Positions 1 through 10,258 are shown, counted from the first letter of the stretch. The stretch is DNA of 49,750 nucleotides from an uncultured Duncaniella sp. (GCA_910587165.1 CAJUKP010000005.1:92087-141836), one strand, 5' to 3'. Made by a program: numbers and translations. The notes: a model not told the origin generated them from the sequence alone.

Positions 1-48
1 CTCGGAATAGGTGCGATGACGCGCACCGTTCCAAACATTTTTTCCCAT
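1..48 (-). CDS. Possible 5' end of a CDS leaving the window on the left
   Basis: An ATG on the minus strand at 48-46 opens a frame that stays open for all 16 codons to the window edge (MGKNVWNGARHRTYSE). A well-formed minus-strand promoter lies upstream at 203-233, which would give an untranslated leader of about 150 bases. I do not recognise the peptide, and 16 codons are too few to prove coding. The same bases form an imperfect hairpin (GGTGCG/CGCACC, about 10-28), so this could instead be the terminator of a gene further left. Confidence 0.25.
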   Translation of the reverse strand, partial: MGKNVWNGARHRTYSE

Positions 49-202
49 TGTTTTTTTGATTTACCGGTTAGTATTTAAGATTGTTTTCGTTTAGAAATAT
101 GGTAAGAAGAGTCAGTGGAATCTCAGGGTGTCTATGTCGGTTTGCAGCTTTTGTGGTTAAGCTTGTAGCAGGCTTTACCTATTTTTTCATAATTAAGTTT
201 AG

Positions 203-233
203 CAAATGTAAAAAGACCTTTCGAGACTTGCAA
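203..233 (-). promoter_or_regulatory. Bacteroidetes-type promoter reading left
   Basis: On the minus strand TTG (233-231) is followed after 20 bases by TACATTTG (210-203), a full match to the Bacteroidetes -33/-7 pattern. It points towards the left edge and is divergent from the promoter of the regulator gene. Confidence 0.5.
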
Positions 234-376
234 GTCCACGCGCAGGTTTATTTGGGTGCATTTCTCTCGCCAAGGGGTGGTATTTGTTATATCTTTATGC
301 GCAATTTGTTTTGTTTCCACAAGCTTACAGGTTGAAAATCAAGGGGAAGCCGAAATGTTAAAAGTTTTGTCAACAC
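234..376. other. Intergenic stretch without a recognisable gene
   Basis: Between the two divergent promoters I see only short open frames without recognisable motifs, initiation context or coding-like composition. The whole gene-free region is about 49-506. Nothing in it resembles a tRNA or a known riboswitch. Confidence 0.4.
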
Positions 377-407
377 TTGGAGATATCACAAAGATTCATT
401 TACTTTG
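377..407 (+). promoter_or_regulatory. Promoter of the hybrid two-component regulator
   Basis: TTG at 377-379 and TTACTTTG at 400-407 are 20 bases apart. The -7 box departs from TAnnTTTG at one base. The start codon lies 100 bases downstream, so a leader of about 90 bases is predicted. Confidence 0.45.
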
Positions 408-506
408 CATTACAGATCCGCAGTCCCCCGGAGAGCACGTTCTGCCGCCCCGGACCCATACCCTGCACTACCCTGACACAGACCTTGCAACGCACACTTG
501 CTATTC

Positions 507-3500
507 ATGAAAAAACTGTTACTGCTTTCACTTTTCATTACCTTGCTTATTGTCGGAGCCAAAGGCGAACCGCTCAGGCTGTCGCGACTCAACATAGAGG
601 GCGGCCTCACCAACAATAAGATCAATGCCGTGACACGTAGCCGCGACGGATTTCTCTGGCTCGGCACAGTGGCCGGACTGCTGAGACACGACGGCTACAA
701 CTACCGGCTGTATTACATAAATACAGATTCGGTCTCCCACACACCTTGCGGTGAGAATGACATAGACAATGTGATCGAGGACACATCCGGACGGCTTTGG
801 CTCTTCAGCCATAACGCCTGGTATGTCTACAATCCCGCCACCGACAGGATAGAACACAACGCTGATTCCCTGCTTGCCTCCATGGGGGTAAGGGGAAAAC
901 CCAAACGGATAGAGAAGGATGCGAAATCGGGGATGTGGGTGTTCACCGACACTGAGGAGGTGTTTCATATCCCTGCAAACAGGCCGGTGGCCAGCGCGGT
1001 GGATTTCGGCACATTCCCGTCGCTCGAAGGGAAGGAGATCACCGCTTTCGCCGATTCGGGGCGCGGGATGACCGCCGTCACCGACCTGGGAGAACTGTAC
1101 GAGATCTCCCACTTCACACACCGTGTGGAGAGATATGACAACCATATCCCCACTGTCACCGGAAACAACGAGCGTCTGGTCCACTCCATATTCTACGACC
1201 GCGAGGGTCTTGCATGGATCTACACCACCGAACGGTTGTGGCTGTTCGATTCAAACCTGAGAATCTGGAAGGAGCATGAGCTGCCGGGCGGAGGCAAGAA
1301 CATGGTGGTCAAGTCGATATATCAGGATTCCTTCATGAGACTGTGGCTCGCCAGAGACCATCACGGGCTCGAACGCATCCGCCGCGAGAACAACCGGTAT
1401 GTTTTCACCGGGGGCGCCGACTATTCCACCCTACCCTCCAACTCGACAGTCACATCGCTGTTCGAGGACCACAACGGAATCCTCTGGATCGGCACCTACA
1501 AGCACGGGGTGTTCATGGCCAACGAGAGCGCCCACAAATTCTCGCTCGACAAGCTTCCGGACACCAACTGCCTGCTGGCCAGAAAGGACGGAAGCGTATG
1601 GGTGGGCACTGATGCCGACGGTCTGATGCTGTGGAACCCGGCCGACGGGTCGTGTGTCTCCATCAATGATCCGGCCGATTCCAGCGACCCGGCACCCGTC
1701 ACCGCTCTCTATGAGGATGAAGGGGGCACTCTATGGATAGGAAGTTTCTCACGCGGACTGCGCACCATGCGCGACGGACATTTCACACGGCTTGTCACCG
1801 GATCGGCCATGGACAACGCCTACGTCTGGGCCATTTCCCCGTCAGGCGACGGCTCCCTGTGGATCGGAACCCTCACAGGAGGAATATTCCACTACAATCC
1901 TGTCACCGGTGAAGTGAGAAGCTATACCACTGCCGACTATCCGTTGAACTCCGACAGCGTGCTCGCTCTCGAGGAGGCATCCGACGGCACACTGTATGCC
2001 GCCACCGCATACGGAGTGTTCACGATCTCACCCGACGGAGGGACAGTGAAACAGCTCGCCGGTCTACCTCCGGTGACGGTAAACGACATCATGATAGACC
2101 ACCGCGGGCTGGTGTGGATAGCCTCACAGCAGGGAGTTGACATCTTCGATCCAAAGACAGCAACCCTCCACTCCGCCCAATACATGGCATCGCCCGGCGC
2201 CCGCTTCGCCATCGGCCTGCAGGAAGACAAGAGCGGAGCCATCTGGGTGGCAGAAGGGGGCAAGCTGGTCAATTTCGAAGTGGCATATAACCCCACGGAA
2301 GGCACGATCACCACCATTCCCAGAGTCTACGACTCAAGCGACGGACTGCAGAATGTGGACTTCAACCACCGTTCATTCTCACTCCTCCCATCGGGAGAGC
2401 TGCTTGTGGGTGGTCTAAACGGAGTGAGCCGTTTCAATCCCAACGAGATAACCTACAACCAATCCATACCCAAGGTGATGTTCTCGTCCATCTCGGTCAA
2501 CGGCAAGGAGATTGGTGTGGGCGAAGAGATCGACGGACGCGTAGTGCTGCCGTCGTCGCTCAACTCGGATGTCACCGTGAGCCTCGGCCATGACACCTAC
2601 GACTTCACAATAGCCTTTGCCTCAGACAACTATATCCTGCCCGGAAAGACAATCTTCCACTACAGGCTCGAAGGTCTCGACGAGGACTGGAAATCGGCCC
2701 CTGCGGGGAGCAACTTCGCGACATATACCCATCTTCCGCCCGGAAAATACCGCCTGGCGGTCCGGGCCGTCAACAACGACGGTATCGGTGGCGACGAGAC
2801 ATACCTTGACATAGAGGTGAGACCTCCGTTCTACCGCTCCACCATCGCGTATATCTTCTACTTCCTGCTCATCATCGGGTCAGTGGCCGGATCAATCATA
2901 TATGTACGCATACACGAGAGGCGCAAATTCAACGAACGCCACCGCCGCGAGGCACTGAAAAAGGAGGAGGAGCTCAACCAGCTGAAATTCAAATTCTTCA
3001 CAAGCGTGAGCCACGATCTGCGCACACCTCTCACCCTCATCATCTCCCCTCTCGACTCAATGCTCAGGGAAGCCACCGACGACACCCACAGGATGCGCCT
3101 CAGTCTGATGCGCAAGAATGCCGGACATCTGCTCGACATGGTGAACCAGCTGCTTGACTTCCGCAAGAGCGAGATGGCCGGACTGAAACTACACTCCTCT
3201 CCCGCCGACCTGGCCCTGCTCATATCCAACTCATGCAACTCGTTTGCCGAGCTGTCAAACGCAAAGAATATAGAGGTCACCTACCACACCGACATAGCAT
3301 CACTCCCTACTGTCGTGGACGAGGACAAGATATATAAAGTGATGCTGAACCTGCTCGGAAATGCAGCCAAATTCACGCCGGAGGGTGGAAAGATAGACAT
3401 ATCCCTCGCCCTGTCGCCGGACAAGCTCTGTGCCATAGTCAGGGTGGCCGACACAGGACGCGGTATCAGCGACGAGGAGAAACCGCTGATATTCGAGAGG

Positions 3501-4631
3501 TTCTACCAGGGGGAGACCGAACGCTCGTCAACAGGCTACGGAATAGGTCTGAGCCTTGTCAAAGATTATATAAGCCTCCACAACGGCACCATCACCGTGA
3601 GCGACAACAAGCCTGCAGGCACTGTGTTCGAGTTCATCATCCCGCTTCATCTGCAGCCCGGGCGACCTGTGGTGATGAAAGAAGAACCCAAAACGGAAGA
3701 GGCTCCGGCAACATCCGATGCAACAACGCCCGAACGCACATCAGAAACCGAAGGCGCGAAAGAGCAACCGGCCGCAGACAGCGGTAAAGACACCGCGGAA
3801 ACGGCTTCAGCGCCACAGCAGGCACCACCGGCGATGCCGAAGCCACCCGCACGGTCCGAGAAACCGCTGGCGCTGGTGATCGACGACAACACGGATATGC
3901 TCCGGTTTCTCAAGGACGGGCTGTCGGGGGATTTCAGGGTGTTCACCGCCACCGACGGCGAGGCCGCGCTCACACTGCTCGGATCTGTCAAGCCTGCCAT
4001 CATCATCACCGATGTGATGATGCCGGGTCTGGACGGAATCGAACTGTGCCGCCGGGTGAAAGGCAATCCCGATCTGGCAGGAATACCCATCATAGCCCTC
4101 TCGGCCAAGACTGAGGAACAGGCGAAAGTGGAGATGCTCACCATAGGCGCCGACGACTATATAACCAAGCCGTTCAATATCGAGCTCCTCATCCTGCGCA
4201 TGAAACGCCTTGTGGCTCTGACCACCGCCCTGTCGGGCCGGCGGCTCATCACCCCCGAACCGGGCAACATAGACATCACCCCTCTCGACGAGAAAATGGT
4301 GGAGAAAGCCATCAAATATGTGGTGAGCAATATGAAGCGCACCGACCTGTCGGTGGAAGAGCTCAGCAGCCACCTCGGCATGAGCCGTGTGCACCTCTAC
4401 AAGAAACTCAAGACCGTGACCGGAAAGACTCCCATCGAGTTCATACGCCTCATCCGTCTGAAACGTGCGGCCCAATTGCTCCGTGAGAGCCAGCTCAACG
4501 TATCGGAAGTGGCTTACAGTGTGGGATTTAACAACCCAAAGTATTTCGCCCGCTATTTCAAGGAGGAGTATAATCTCCTTCCTTCCGACTACAAGGATCT
4601 GAAGGAGCAGACAACATTCCGACCACTTTGA
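507..4631 (+). CDS. Hybrid two-component system sensor/regulator (HTCS) of a polysaccharide utilization locus
   Basis: This single-polypeptide regulator of about 1374 residues would sense a breakdown product in the periplasm and activate genes through a cytoplasmic AraC-type domain. In order it has a signal peptide (1-20), a long series of Reg_prop propeller repeats (LWLGT, LWIGTYKHG, VWVGT, LWIGS motifs), a Y_Y_Y domain (about 690-775), one membrane segment (about 780-803), HisKA with the phospho-acceptor in VSHDLRTP (His836), and HATPase (GRGIS, GYGIGLSL). A receiver follows, with TDVMMPG (Asp1169) and the KPF lysine, and then an AraC-type helix-turn-helix (about 1275-1370). A Pro/Glu/Ala/Thr-rich linker of about 65 residues separates kinase and receiver. 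A TTG nine bases upstream is also open, but the ATG followed by two lysines and a hydrophobic core is the natural start. The downstream GH genes suggest it controls them. Confidence 0.95.
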   Translation: MKKLLLLSLFITLLIVGAKGEPLRLSRLNIEGGLTNNKINAVTRSRDGFLWLGTVAGLLRHDGYNYRLYYINTDSVSHTPCGENDIDNVIEDTSGRLWLFSHNAWYVYNPATDRIEHNADSLLASMGVRGKPKRIEKDAKSGMWVFTDTEEVFHIPANRPVASAVDFGTFPSLEGKEITAFADSGRGMTAVTDLGELYEISHFTHRVERYDNHIPTVTGNNERLVHSIFYDREGLAWIYTTERLWLFDSNLRIWKEHELPGGGKNMVVKSIYQDSFMRLWLARDHHGLERIRRENNRYVFTGGADYSTLPSNSTVTSLFEDHNGILWIGTYKHGVFMANESAHKFSLDKLPDTNCLLARKDGSVWVGTDADGLMLWNPADGSCVSINDPADSSDPAPVTALYEDEGGTLWIGSFSRGLRTMRDGHFTRLVTGSAMDNAYVWAISPSGDGSLWIGTLTGGIFHYNPVTGEVRSYTTADYPLNSDSVLALEEASDGTLYAATAYGVFTISPDGGTVKQLAGLPPVTVNDIMIDHRGLVWIASQQGVDIFDPKTATLHSAQYMASPGARFAIGLQEDKSGAIWVAEGGKLVNFEVAYNPTEGTITTIPRVYDSSDGLQNVDFNHRSFSLLPSGELLVGGLNGVSRFNPNEITYNQSIPKVMFSSISVNGKEIGVGEEIDGRVVLPSSLNSDVTVSLGHDTYDFTIAFASDNYILPGKTIFHYRLEGLDEDWKSAPAGSNFATYTHLPPGKYRLAVRAVNNDGIGGDETYLDIEVRPPFYRSTIAYIFYFLLIIGSVAGSIIYVRIHERRKFNERHRREALKKEEELNQLKFKFFTSVSHDLRTPLTLIISPLDSMLREATDDTHRMRLSLMRKNAGHLLDMVNQLLDFRKSEMAGLKLHSSPADLALLISNSCNSFAELSNAKNIEVTYHTDIASLPTVVDEDKIYKVMLNLLGNAAKFTPEGGKIDISLALSPDKLCAIVRVADTGRGISDEEKPLIFERFYQGETERSSTGYGIGLSLVKDYISLHNGTITVSDNKPAGTVFEFIIPLHLQPGRPVVMKEEPKTEEAPATSDATTPERTSETEGAKEQPAADSGKDTAETASAPQQAPPAMPKPPARSEKPLALVIDDNTDMLRFLKDGLSGDFRVFTATDGEAALTLLGSVKPAIIITDVMMPGLDGIELCRRVKGNPDLAGIPIIALSAKTEEQAKVEMLTIGADDYITKPFNIELLILRMKRLVALTTALSGRRLITPEPGNIDITPLDEKMVEKAIKYVVSNMKRTDLSVEELSSHLGMSRVHLYKKLKTVTGKTPIEFIRLIRLKRAAQLLRESQLNVSEVAYSVGFNNPKYFARYFKEEYNLLPSDYKDLKEQTTFRPL

Positions 4632-4668
4632 TATAACATTTCACACCCCCTCGTGAAACATATCCATC

Positions 4669-4706
4669 CCCGAGTCTCAACATATCATGAGGCTCGGGTG
4701 CTTTTA
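4669..4706 (+). terminator. Rho-independent terminator after the HTCS gene
   Basis: CCGAGTCTCA pairs with TGAGGCTCGG, with one G-U pair and a short AT-rich loop, followed by a T-rich stretch. It separates the regulator from the GH operon. Confidence 0.65.
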
Positions 4707-4712
4707 TATGCG

Positions 4713-4720
4713 TAACTTTG
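4713..4720 (+). promoter_or_regulatory. Candidate -7 box for the GH31-GH2-GH3 operon
   Basis: TAACTTTG fits TAnnTTTG exactly and lies 77 bases before the GH31 start. No convincing -33 box is present, as the expected position falls inside the upstream terminator. That would be in keeping with a promoter that needs an activator such as the adjacent HTCS. Confidence 0.4.
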
Positions 4721-4796
4721 CAGAAAGAATCTTAACATCCGGAACAAACAATCATCAAGAATACAGAAATCTAAAAATCCCGCAATTCTCCAATCC

Positions 4797-7679
4797 ATGA
4801 AACTAAGGCACATATCAGCGATGTTGCTCTCCGGGCTGCTCATGCTCAGCTCATGCGGATCGGGCAAATATGACAAGAACGGCGACGGCATCACAGTCAA
4901 TGTCGACCAGACCGAGGAAAACGGCGTCCGCAAGGTGCGCCTGAAAGTGCTCGGCGACAAAATCATCCGCGTATCGGCAACCCCCGACAAGAAATTTCCG
5001 GCCGAAGAGAGCCTGATCACAGTTCCCGTGGAAGGGAAAACCGAGTTCAAAGTAGAGGAAACCGACTCCACCGTCTCGGTGATCACATCAGAGGTACGTG
5101 CCACAGTGTCACTTGCCACAGGTGACGTGAAATTCTATAATAAGGAAGGGAAACTCATCGTGGCCGAGGCTGACGGAGGCCGCACGTTCTCACCCATCGA
5201 GGTGGAGGGAACCAAGGGCTATACCGTGCGTCAGGTGTTCGAATCGCTCAACGACGAGGAAGGCATCTACGGTCTCGGACAGCATCAGAGCGATGAATTC
5301 AACTACAAAGGTCTCAACGAGGAGCTTTTCCAATACAACACCAAAGTATCTGTTCCTTTCGTGGTGTCGACAGACAACTACGGCATACTCTGGGACAGCT
5401 ATTCGCTCTGCCGTTTCGGCAATCCCGAGCCTTACAAGCAGCTCGGACAGGTATTCAAGATATATGACAAGGATGGCAAGGAAGGGGCCCTGACCGGCAC
5501 CTACGTACCCGCCGATCCCAAGCAGGAGACTCTCGTGCAGCGTGAGGACTCGATCTATTTCGAGCACCTTATCCGCAAGGAGCTCAAACACGTGGTCAAC
5601 CTGCCTCAGGATTTCGTATACCAGGGTTCACACGTCACCTACGAAGGTGAGATCGAAGCCCCCGCCACCGGCGAATACAAGTTCATCCTTTACTATTCGG
5701 GATATATCACAGTGTTCATCGACGGCAAGGAAGTGGTGCCCGAACGCTGGCGCACGGCATGGAACCCCAATTCCTACAAATTCGCCGTCAATCTCGAAGG
5801 TGGCAGGAAAGTGCCTGTCAAAATCGAATGGCAACCCAACGGAGCTGTGGCCTACTGCGGACTCCGCGCCTATTCACCCCGCGACAAGGAGGACCAGATG
5901 GACATGAGCTGGTGGGGAGAGATGCAGAGCCAGATAGACTATTATTTCATCTATGGCGACGATATGGATGACGTGATCTCAGGCTACCGCACCATCACAG
6001 GCAAAGCATCCATCCTGCCCAAATGGGCACTCGGCTACTGGCAGAGCCGCGAGAAATACAACAATTCAGACGAAGTGCTCTCTACACTCAGCGAATTCCG
6101 CCGCCGCGGTATCCCCATCGACAACATTGTGATCGACTGGCTGCACTGGAAAGAAGACCAGTGGGGCAGCCATGAGTTCGACCCCGTCCGTTTCCCCGAT
6201 CCCAAGGGAATGGTGGATTCAATCCACAATATGAACGGACGTGTCATGGTGTCGGTATGGCCCAAATTCTACGTCAACACCGAACACTACAAGGAATTCG
6301 ACGAGAAGGGGTGGATGTACAAACTGCCCGTCCAGGACAGCATACGCGACTGGGTAGGCCCCGGCTACCTCAGCTCATTCTACGATGCCTACGACCCCGA
6401 TGCCCGCAAACTCTTCTGGCATCAGATGGAGGAGCACTATCTCCCTCTCGGCATCGACGCATGGTGGATGGACGCCTCCGAGCCCAACATCCGCGACTGC
6501 ACTGACATCCAGTATCGCAAGGATCTCATCACCCCCACCGCCCTCGGCCCCTCGACAAAATACTTCAACGCCTACGGACTCATGAACGCCGAGGCCATCT
6601 ATGACGGCCAGCGCGGCGTCGAGCCCGACCGGAGAGTGTTCCTCCTCACCCGTTCCGGATTCGCAGGCCAGCAGCGCTACTCCACCGTCACCTGGAGCGG
6701 TGACATCGCCACCCGCTGGGAGGATATGAAGGCCCAGATCTCGGCCGGCCTCAACTTCGCCGCATCCGGTATCCCCTACTGGACCCAGGACATAGGCGGA
6801 TTCTGTGTGGAGGACCGCTATGTGGCGGCCGCTGCAGACAACCTCAAGAACGGAGGCGAAAGCCCCGACCTCAAGGAATGGCGCGAGCTCAACACCCGCT
6901 GGTATCAGTTCGGAGCATTCTCCCCTCTCTTCCGCGCACACGGCCAGTGGCCCTACCGCGAGATCTTCAACATCGCCCCTGACAATCATCCCGCCTACAA
7001 ATCGGTGGTCTACTACACCAACCTGCGCTACGATCTCATGCCCTACATCTACTCGCTGGCAGGTATGACATACTTCGACGACTATACCATCATGCGTCCC
7101 CTCGTAATGGACTTCACCTCCGACCTCCGCACACGCGGCATCGGCGATGAATATATGTTCGGTCCGGCTTTCCTCGTGGCACCGGTCTACAGCTATGGCG
7201 CCACCTCGCGTGAAGTCTATTTCCCCGAAGGTGCCACATGGTATGACTTCTACACCGGAGCGACAGTCAAGGGCGGTCAGCTTCTCAACGTGGCAGCACC
7301 CTACGAGCGTATGCCGCTCTATGTCCGCTCAGGCTCGATCGTGCCTTTCGGGCCCTCCATGCAGTGGAGTGCCGAGAAACCCGCCGAGCTCATAGACCTC
7401 TACGTCTACGAGGGTGAGAACGGCGAATTCACACTCTATGAGGATGAAGGCCTCAACTACAACTACGAGAAAGGTAAATATGCCATGATCCCCCTCAAGT
7501 GGGATAACGCCACTTCTACCCTCACCATCGGTGAACGCAAGGGCGAATTCGACGGGATGCTGAAGACACGCCGTTTCAACATCGTGAAAGTCACACCCGC
7601 CAACAAGCTCTTCTTCAACCGCTCGAACAAGGGTGTCGAGGTGACATACGACGGCAAGGCACAGGAGATCAAACTCTGA
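4797..7679 (+). CDS. GH31 alpha-xylosidase-type glycosidase with inserted PA14 domain, lipoprotein
   Basis: This is a 960-residue family 31 glycoside hydrolase, most likely removing terminal alpha-linked xylose (or glucose) from oligosaccharides. The N-terminus ends in LMLSSC, a lipobox with Cys20, so it is probably anchored to the periplasmic face or cell surface. A PA14-like domain is inserted at about residues 274-350 before the barrel, the layout known from the Bacteroides ovatus xyloglucan alpha-xylosidase. The GH31 nucleophile motif WWMDASEPN gives Asp559, and WSGDIATRW gives the probable acid/base Asp636. It is followed by GH2 and GH3 genes on the same strand. Alpha-xylosidase rather than alpha-glucosidase is inferred from the PA14 insert and the neighbours; sequence alone does not settle it. 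Confidence 0.9.
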   Translation: MKLRHISAMLLSGLLMLSSCGSGKYDKNGDGITVNVDQTEENGVRKVRLKVLGDKIIRVSATPDKKFPAEESLITVPVEGKTEFKVEETDSTVSVITSEVRATVSLATGDVKFYNKEGKLIVAEADGGRTFSPIEVEGTKGYTVRQVFESLNDEEGIYGLGQHQSDEFNYKGLNEELFQYNTKVSVPFVVSTDNYGILWDSYSLCRFGNPEPYKQLGQVFKIYDKDGKEGALTGTYVPADPKQETLVQREDSIYFEHLIRKELKHVVNLPQDFVYQGSHVTYEGEIEAPATGEYKFILYYSGYITVFIDGKEVVPERWRTAWNPNSYKFAVNLEGGRKVPVKIEWQPNGAVAYCGLRAYSPRDKEDQMDMSWWGEMQSQIDYYFIYGDDMDDVISGYRTITGKASILPKWALGYWQSREKYNNSDEVLSTLSEFRRRGIPIDNIVIDWLHWKEDQWGSHEFDPVRFPDPKGMVDSIHNMNGRVMVSVWPKFYVNTEHYKEFDEKGWMYKLPVQDSIRDWVGPGYLSSFYDAYDPDARKLFWHQMEEHYLPLGIDAWWMDASEPNIRDCTDIQYRKDLITPTALGPSTKYFNAYGLMNAEAIYDGQRGVEPDRRVFLLTRSGFAGQQRYSTVTWSGDIATRWEDMKAQISAGLNFAASGIPYWTQDIGGFCVEDRYVAAAADNLKNGGESPDLKEWRELNTRWYQFGAFSPLFRAHGQWPYREIFNIAPDNHPAYKSVVYYTNLRYDLMPYIYSLAGMTYFDDYTIMRPLVMDFTSDLRTRGIGDEYMFGPAFLVAPVYSYGATSREVYFPEGATWYDFYTGATVKGGQLLNVAAPYERMPLYVRSGSIVPFGPSMQWSAEKPAELIDLYVYEGENGEFTLYEDEGLNYNYEKGKYAMIPLKWDNATSTLTIGERKGEFDGMLKTRRFNIVKVTPANKLFFNRSNKGVEVTYDGKAQEIKL

Positions 7680-7723
7680 CACGCCGGGCCATACCCCACC
7701 ACAACCCAATACCAGGCATTCTC

Positions 7724-10255
7724 ATGATTTCTAAGGTAAATATGATGCGTTTGGCAAGCCTCGCCCTTATGGGCGCGGCTGCCAATTTTTTTGCCCTGGG
7801 GGCTGACTCAAGGGCTGTGAGTTTCAACGACGGATGGCGGTTCTCATTATCCGACTCGGCCATCTACGCCTCCCCGTCATATAACGATGCCTCATGGCGC
7901 AGTCTGTCGCTACCCCACGACTGGGCCATCGAGGGAGACTTCAGCGAGAGCAATCCTTCAGGCACCGGCGGGGGCGCGCTGCCGGGTGGCACCGGATGGT
8001 ATCGCAAAAGCTTCACCCTATCCCCTGAACAGGCAAAGGAGAACATCTACATAGATTTCGACGGAGCCTACATGAATTCGACCGTATATATCAACGGTCA
8101 CGAACTCGGCACCCGTCCCTACGGCTATGCCTCATTCTCCTACGACATAACCCCATGGCTCAACCGTGAGGGAGAGAATGTGATAGCAGTCAGGGTCGAC
8201 AACGCCGAGCAGCCCAACTCACGATGGTATTCCGGATGCGGAATCTACCGCAACGTATGGATGCGCTCACTCGGCGACATACACATCCCTCTCTGGGGAC
8301 AGTATGTACAGACAGATGTCACCGACAGCAAGGCGGTGATAGACATCACCACCGACATCGTGAGCAAGTCGCGCAAGACCGCCGAAGTAAGTGTCCACTC
8401 AACTCTCACCGACGCTGCCGGACGTAAAATAGCCAAGACACCGGTCTTGACCGCAAAAGTGAACCGGAAACATCCCAACACACAGGTGAAAGGGAGCATG
8501 ACTGTGGCCAATCCTCATCTATGGAGCACCGACGATCCGTATCTCTACACAGTCACCACCTACGTGTCCGATGCCCGTACAGGAGCGGTTCTCGACAGCT
8601 GCATGACCACCACCGGTCTGCGCTACTTCAATTTCGATGCAAAGAAAGGTTTCTCGCTCAACGGCAAGCCGATGAAACTCAACGGGGTGTGTATGCACCA
8701 CGACCTCGGCGCCCTCGGTGCGGCCGTCAACACTCGTGCTATCGAACGACAGCTCGAGATACTCAAGGAGATGGGAGCCAACGCTTACCGGGCCACCCAT
8801 AACCCTCCTGCACCGGAAGTGCTTGATCTGTGCGACCGTATGGGAATACTTGTGATGGACGAGACTTTTGATATGTGGCGCCGGAAGAAGACCTCGCACG
8901 ACTATTCCCGCTATTTCGACGAATGGCATGAGCGCGATCTCTCCGACCTGATCAAACGTGACCGCAACCATCCGTCTGTGATAGTCTGGAGCATCGGAAA
9001 CGAGGTGCTCGAACAGTGGAACGACGCGTCAGCCGACACCCTCTCGCTCGAGGAAGCCAACCTCATACTCAATTTCGGCCACGGCAAGGACAAACTCGCC
9101 GCCGAAGGTGGGGAGATGAGTGTCAACTCGCTTCTCACCAAGAAACTGGCCGACTACACCCGGTCGCTCGATCCGGGCCGTCCCGTCACCGCCGGATGCA
9201 ACGAACCGGATCCCGGCAACCACCTGTTCCGCTCAGGTGCGCTCGATCTCATAGGCTATAACTATCATGACGACTGGTTTGACTCCGTGCCGAAATGGTT
9301 TCCCGACAAACCGTTCGTCATCACCGAGAGTGTCTCGGGCCTCATGACACGCGGATATTACAAGATGCCTTCCGACTCGATGAACATCTGGCCCGTGCGC
9401 TGGGATATCCCCTTCACCGACCCGACATTCTCCTGCTCATCCTACGACAACTGCCATGTGCCCTGGGGAAACACCCATGAGGGAACCATGCGTCACGTCG
9501 AGGAGAAGGATTTCATCTCCGGACAGTTTGTCTGGACCGGATTCGACTATCTCGGCGAGCCGACCCCATTCGGCTGGCCCGCGCGCAGCTCCTATTTCGG
9601 CATAGTGGACCTGGCCGGTATCCCCAAGGATGTCTATTATATGTATCAGTCGCAGTGGCGTCCGGAAAAAACGGTGCTCCATCTGTTTCCCCACTGGAAC
9701 TGGACTCCGGGACAACAGATTGACCTCTGGGCCTACTACAACAATGCCGACGAGGTGGAACTCTTCGTCAACGGAGAATCAAAAGGGGTACGCACCAAGG
9801 AGCCGGGCAAATATCACGTGATGTGGAGGCTTGACTTCGAGCCAGGCACAGTCAAGGCTGTGAGCCGTAAGGACGGACGTGTCGTGGCCGAGCAGACCAT
9901 CCGCACGGCAGGCGATCCATTCGCAATCCGTCTCACACCGGACCGTAACATGATAGCCGCCGACGGCAGCGACCTGAGCTATGTGCTGGCCGAGGTGGTG
10001 GACCGCGATGGCAACCTCTGTCCATTGGCCGACAATCTCATCACTTTCGAGGTGGATGGCGCCGGATATAACGCCGGAGTAGACAACGGTTCACCCATAT
10101 CGCTCGAACGCTTCAAGGATGACAAGCGCAAGGCATTCTACGGCAAGGCGATGCTCATAGTCCGCAACAACGGGAAGGAAGGTCCGGTCACTGTCACCGC
10201 CACCTCTCCCGGCCTTCGTCCCTATACGACAACCATCAACTCCAATGCAAGATAA
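7724..10255 (+). CDS. GH2 family glycoside hydrolase, probable beta-galactosidase
   Basis: This 843-residue family 2 enzyme is probably periplasmic. A signal-like hydrophobic N-terminus is followed by the sugar-binding domain (FNDGWRF, LPHDWAIEG, GWYRKSF), an Ig-like domain and the TIM barrel. The acid/base is Glu427 in WSIGNE and the nucleophile is Glu535 in VITES. The C-terminal part carries a DUF4982-like domain (LFVNGES, about 662-720) and a further beta-sandwich (about 725-843), an arrangement common in Bacteroides GH2 enzymes. It lies 44 bases after GH31 and three bases before GH3, so the three are surely co-transcribed. Galactosidase activity is inferred from family and context; GH2 also includes mannosidases, glucuronidases and arabinosidases. 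Confidence 0.9.
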   Translation: MISKVNMMRLASLALMGAAANFFALGADSRAVSFNDGWRFSLSDSAIYASPSYNDASWRSLSLPHDWAIEGDFSESNPSGTGGGALPGGTGWYRKSFTLSPEQAKENIYIDFDGAYMNSTVYINGHELGTRPYGYASFSYDITPWLNREGENVIAVRVDNAEQPNSRWYSGCGIYRNVWMRSLGDIHIPLWGQYVQTDVTDSKAVIDITTDIVSKSRKTAEVSVHSTLTDAAGRKIAKTPVLTAKVNRKHPNTQVKGSMTVANPHLWSTDDPYLYTVTTYVSDARTGAVLDSCMTTTGLRYFNFDAKKGFSLNGKPMKLNGVCMHHDLGALGAAVNTRAIERQLEILKEMGANAYRATHNPPAPEVLDLCDRMGILVMDETFDMWRRKKTSHDYSRYFDEWHERDLSDLIKRDRNHPSVIVWSIGNEVLEQWNDASADTLSLEEANLILNFGHGKDKLAAEGGEMSVNSLLTKKLADYTRSLDPGRPVTAGCNEPDPGNHLFRSGALDLIGYNYHDDWFDSVPKWFPDKPFVITESVSGLMTRGYYKMPSDSMNIWPVRWDIPFTDPTFSCSSYDNCHVPWGNTHEGTMRHVEEKDFISGQFVWTGFDYLGEPTPFGWPARSSYFGIVDLAGIPKDVYYMYQSQWRPEKTVLHLFPHWNWTPGQQIDLWAYYNNADEVELFVNGESKGVRTKEPGKYHVMWRLDFEPGTVKAVSRKDGRVVAEQTIRTAGDPFAIRLTPDRNMIAADGSDLSYVLAEVVDRDGNLCPLADNLITFEVDGAGYNAGVDNGSPISLERFKDDKRKAFYGKAMLIVRNNGKEGPVTVTATSPGLRPYTTTINSNAR

Positions 10256-10258
10256 ACC

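Noticed and set aside
81..510. Short overlapping open frames before the HTCS gene
   Set aside because: No recognisable motifs or signal peptide, and they overlap both divergent promoters. Coding cannot be supported.
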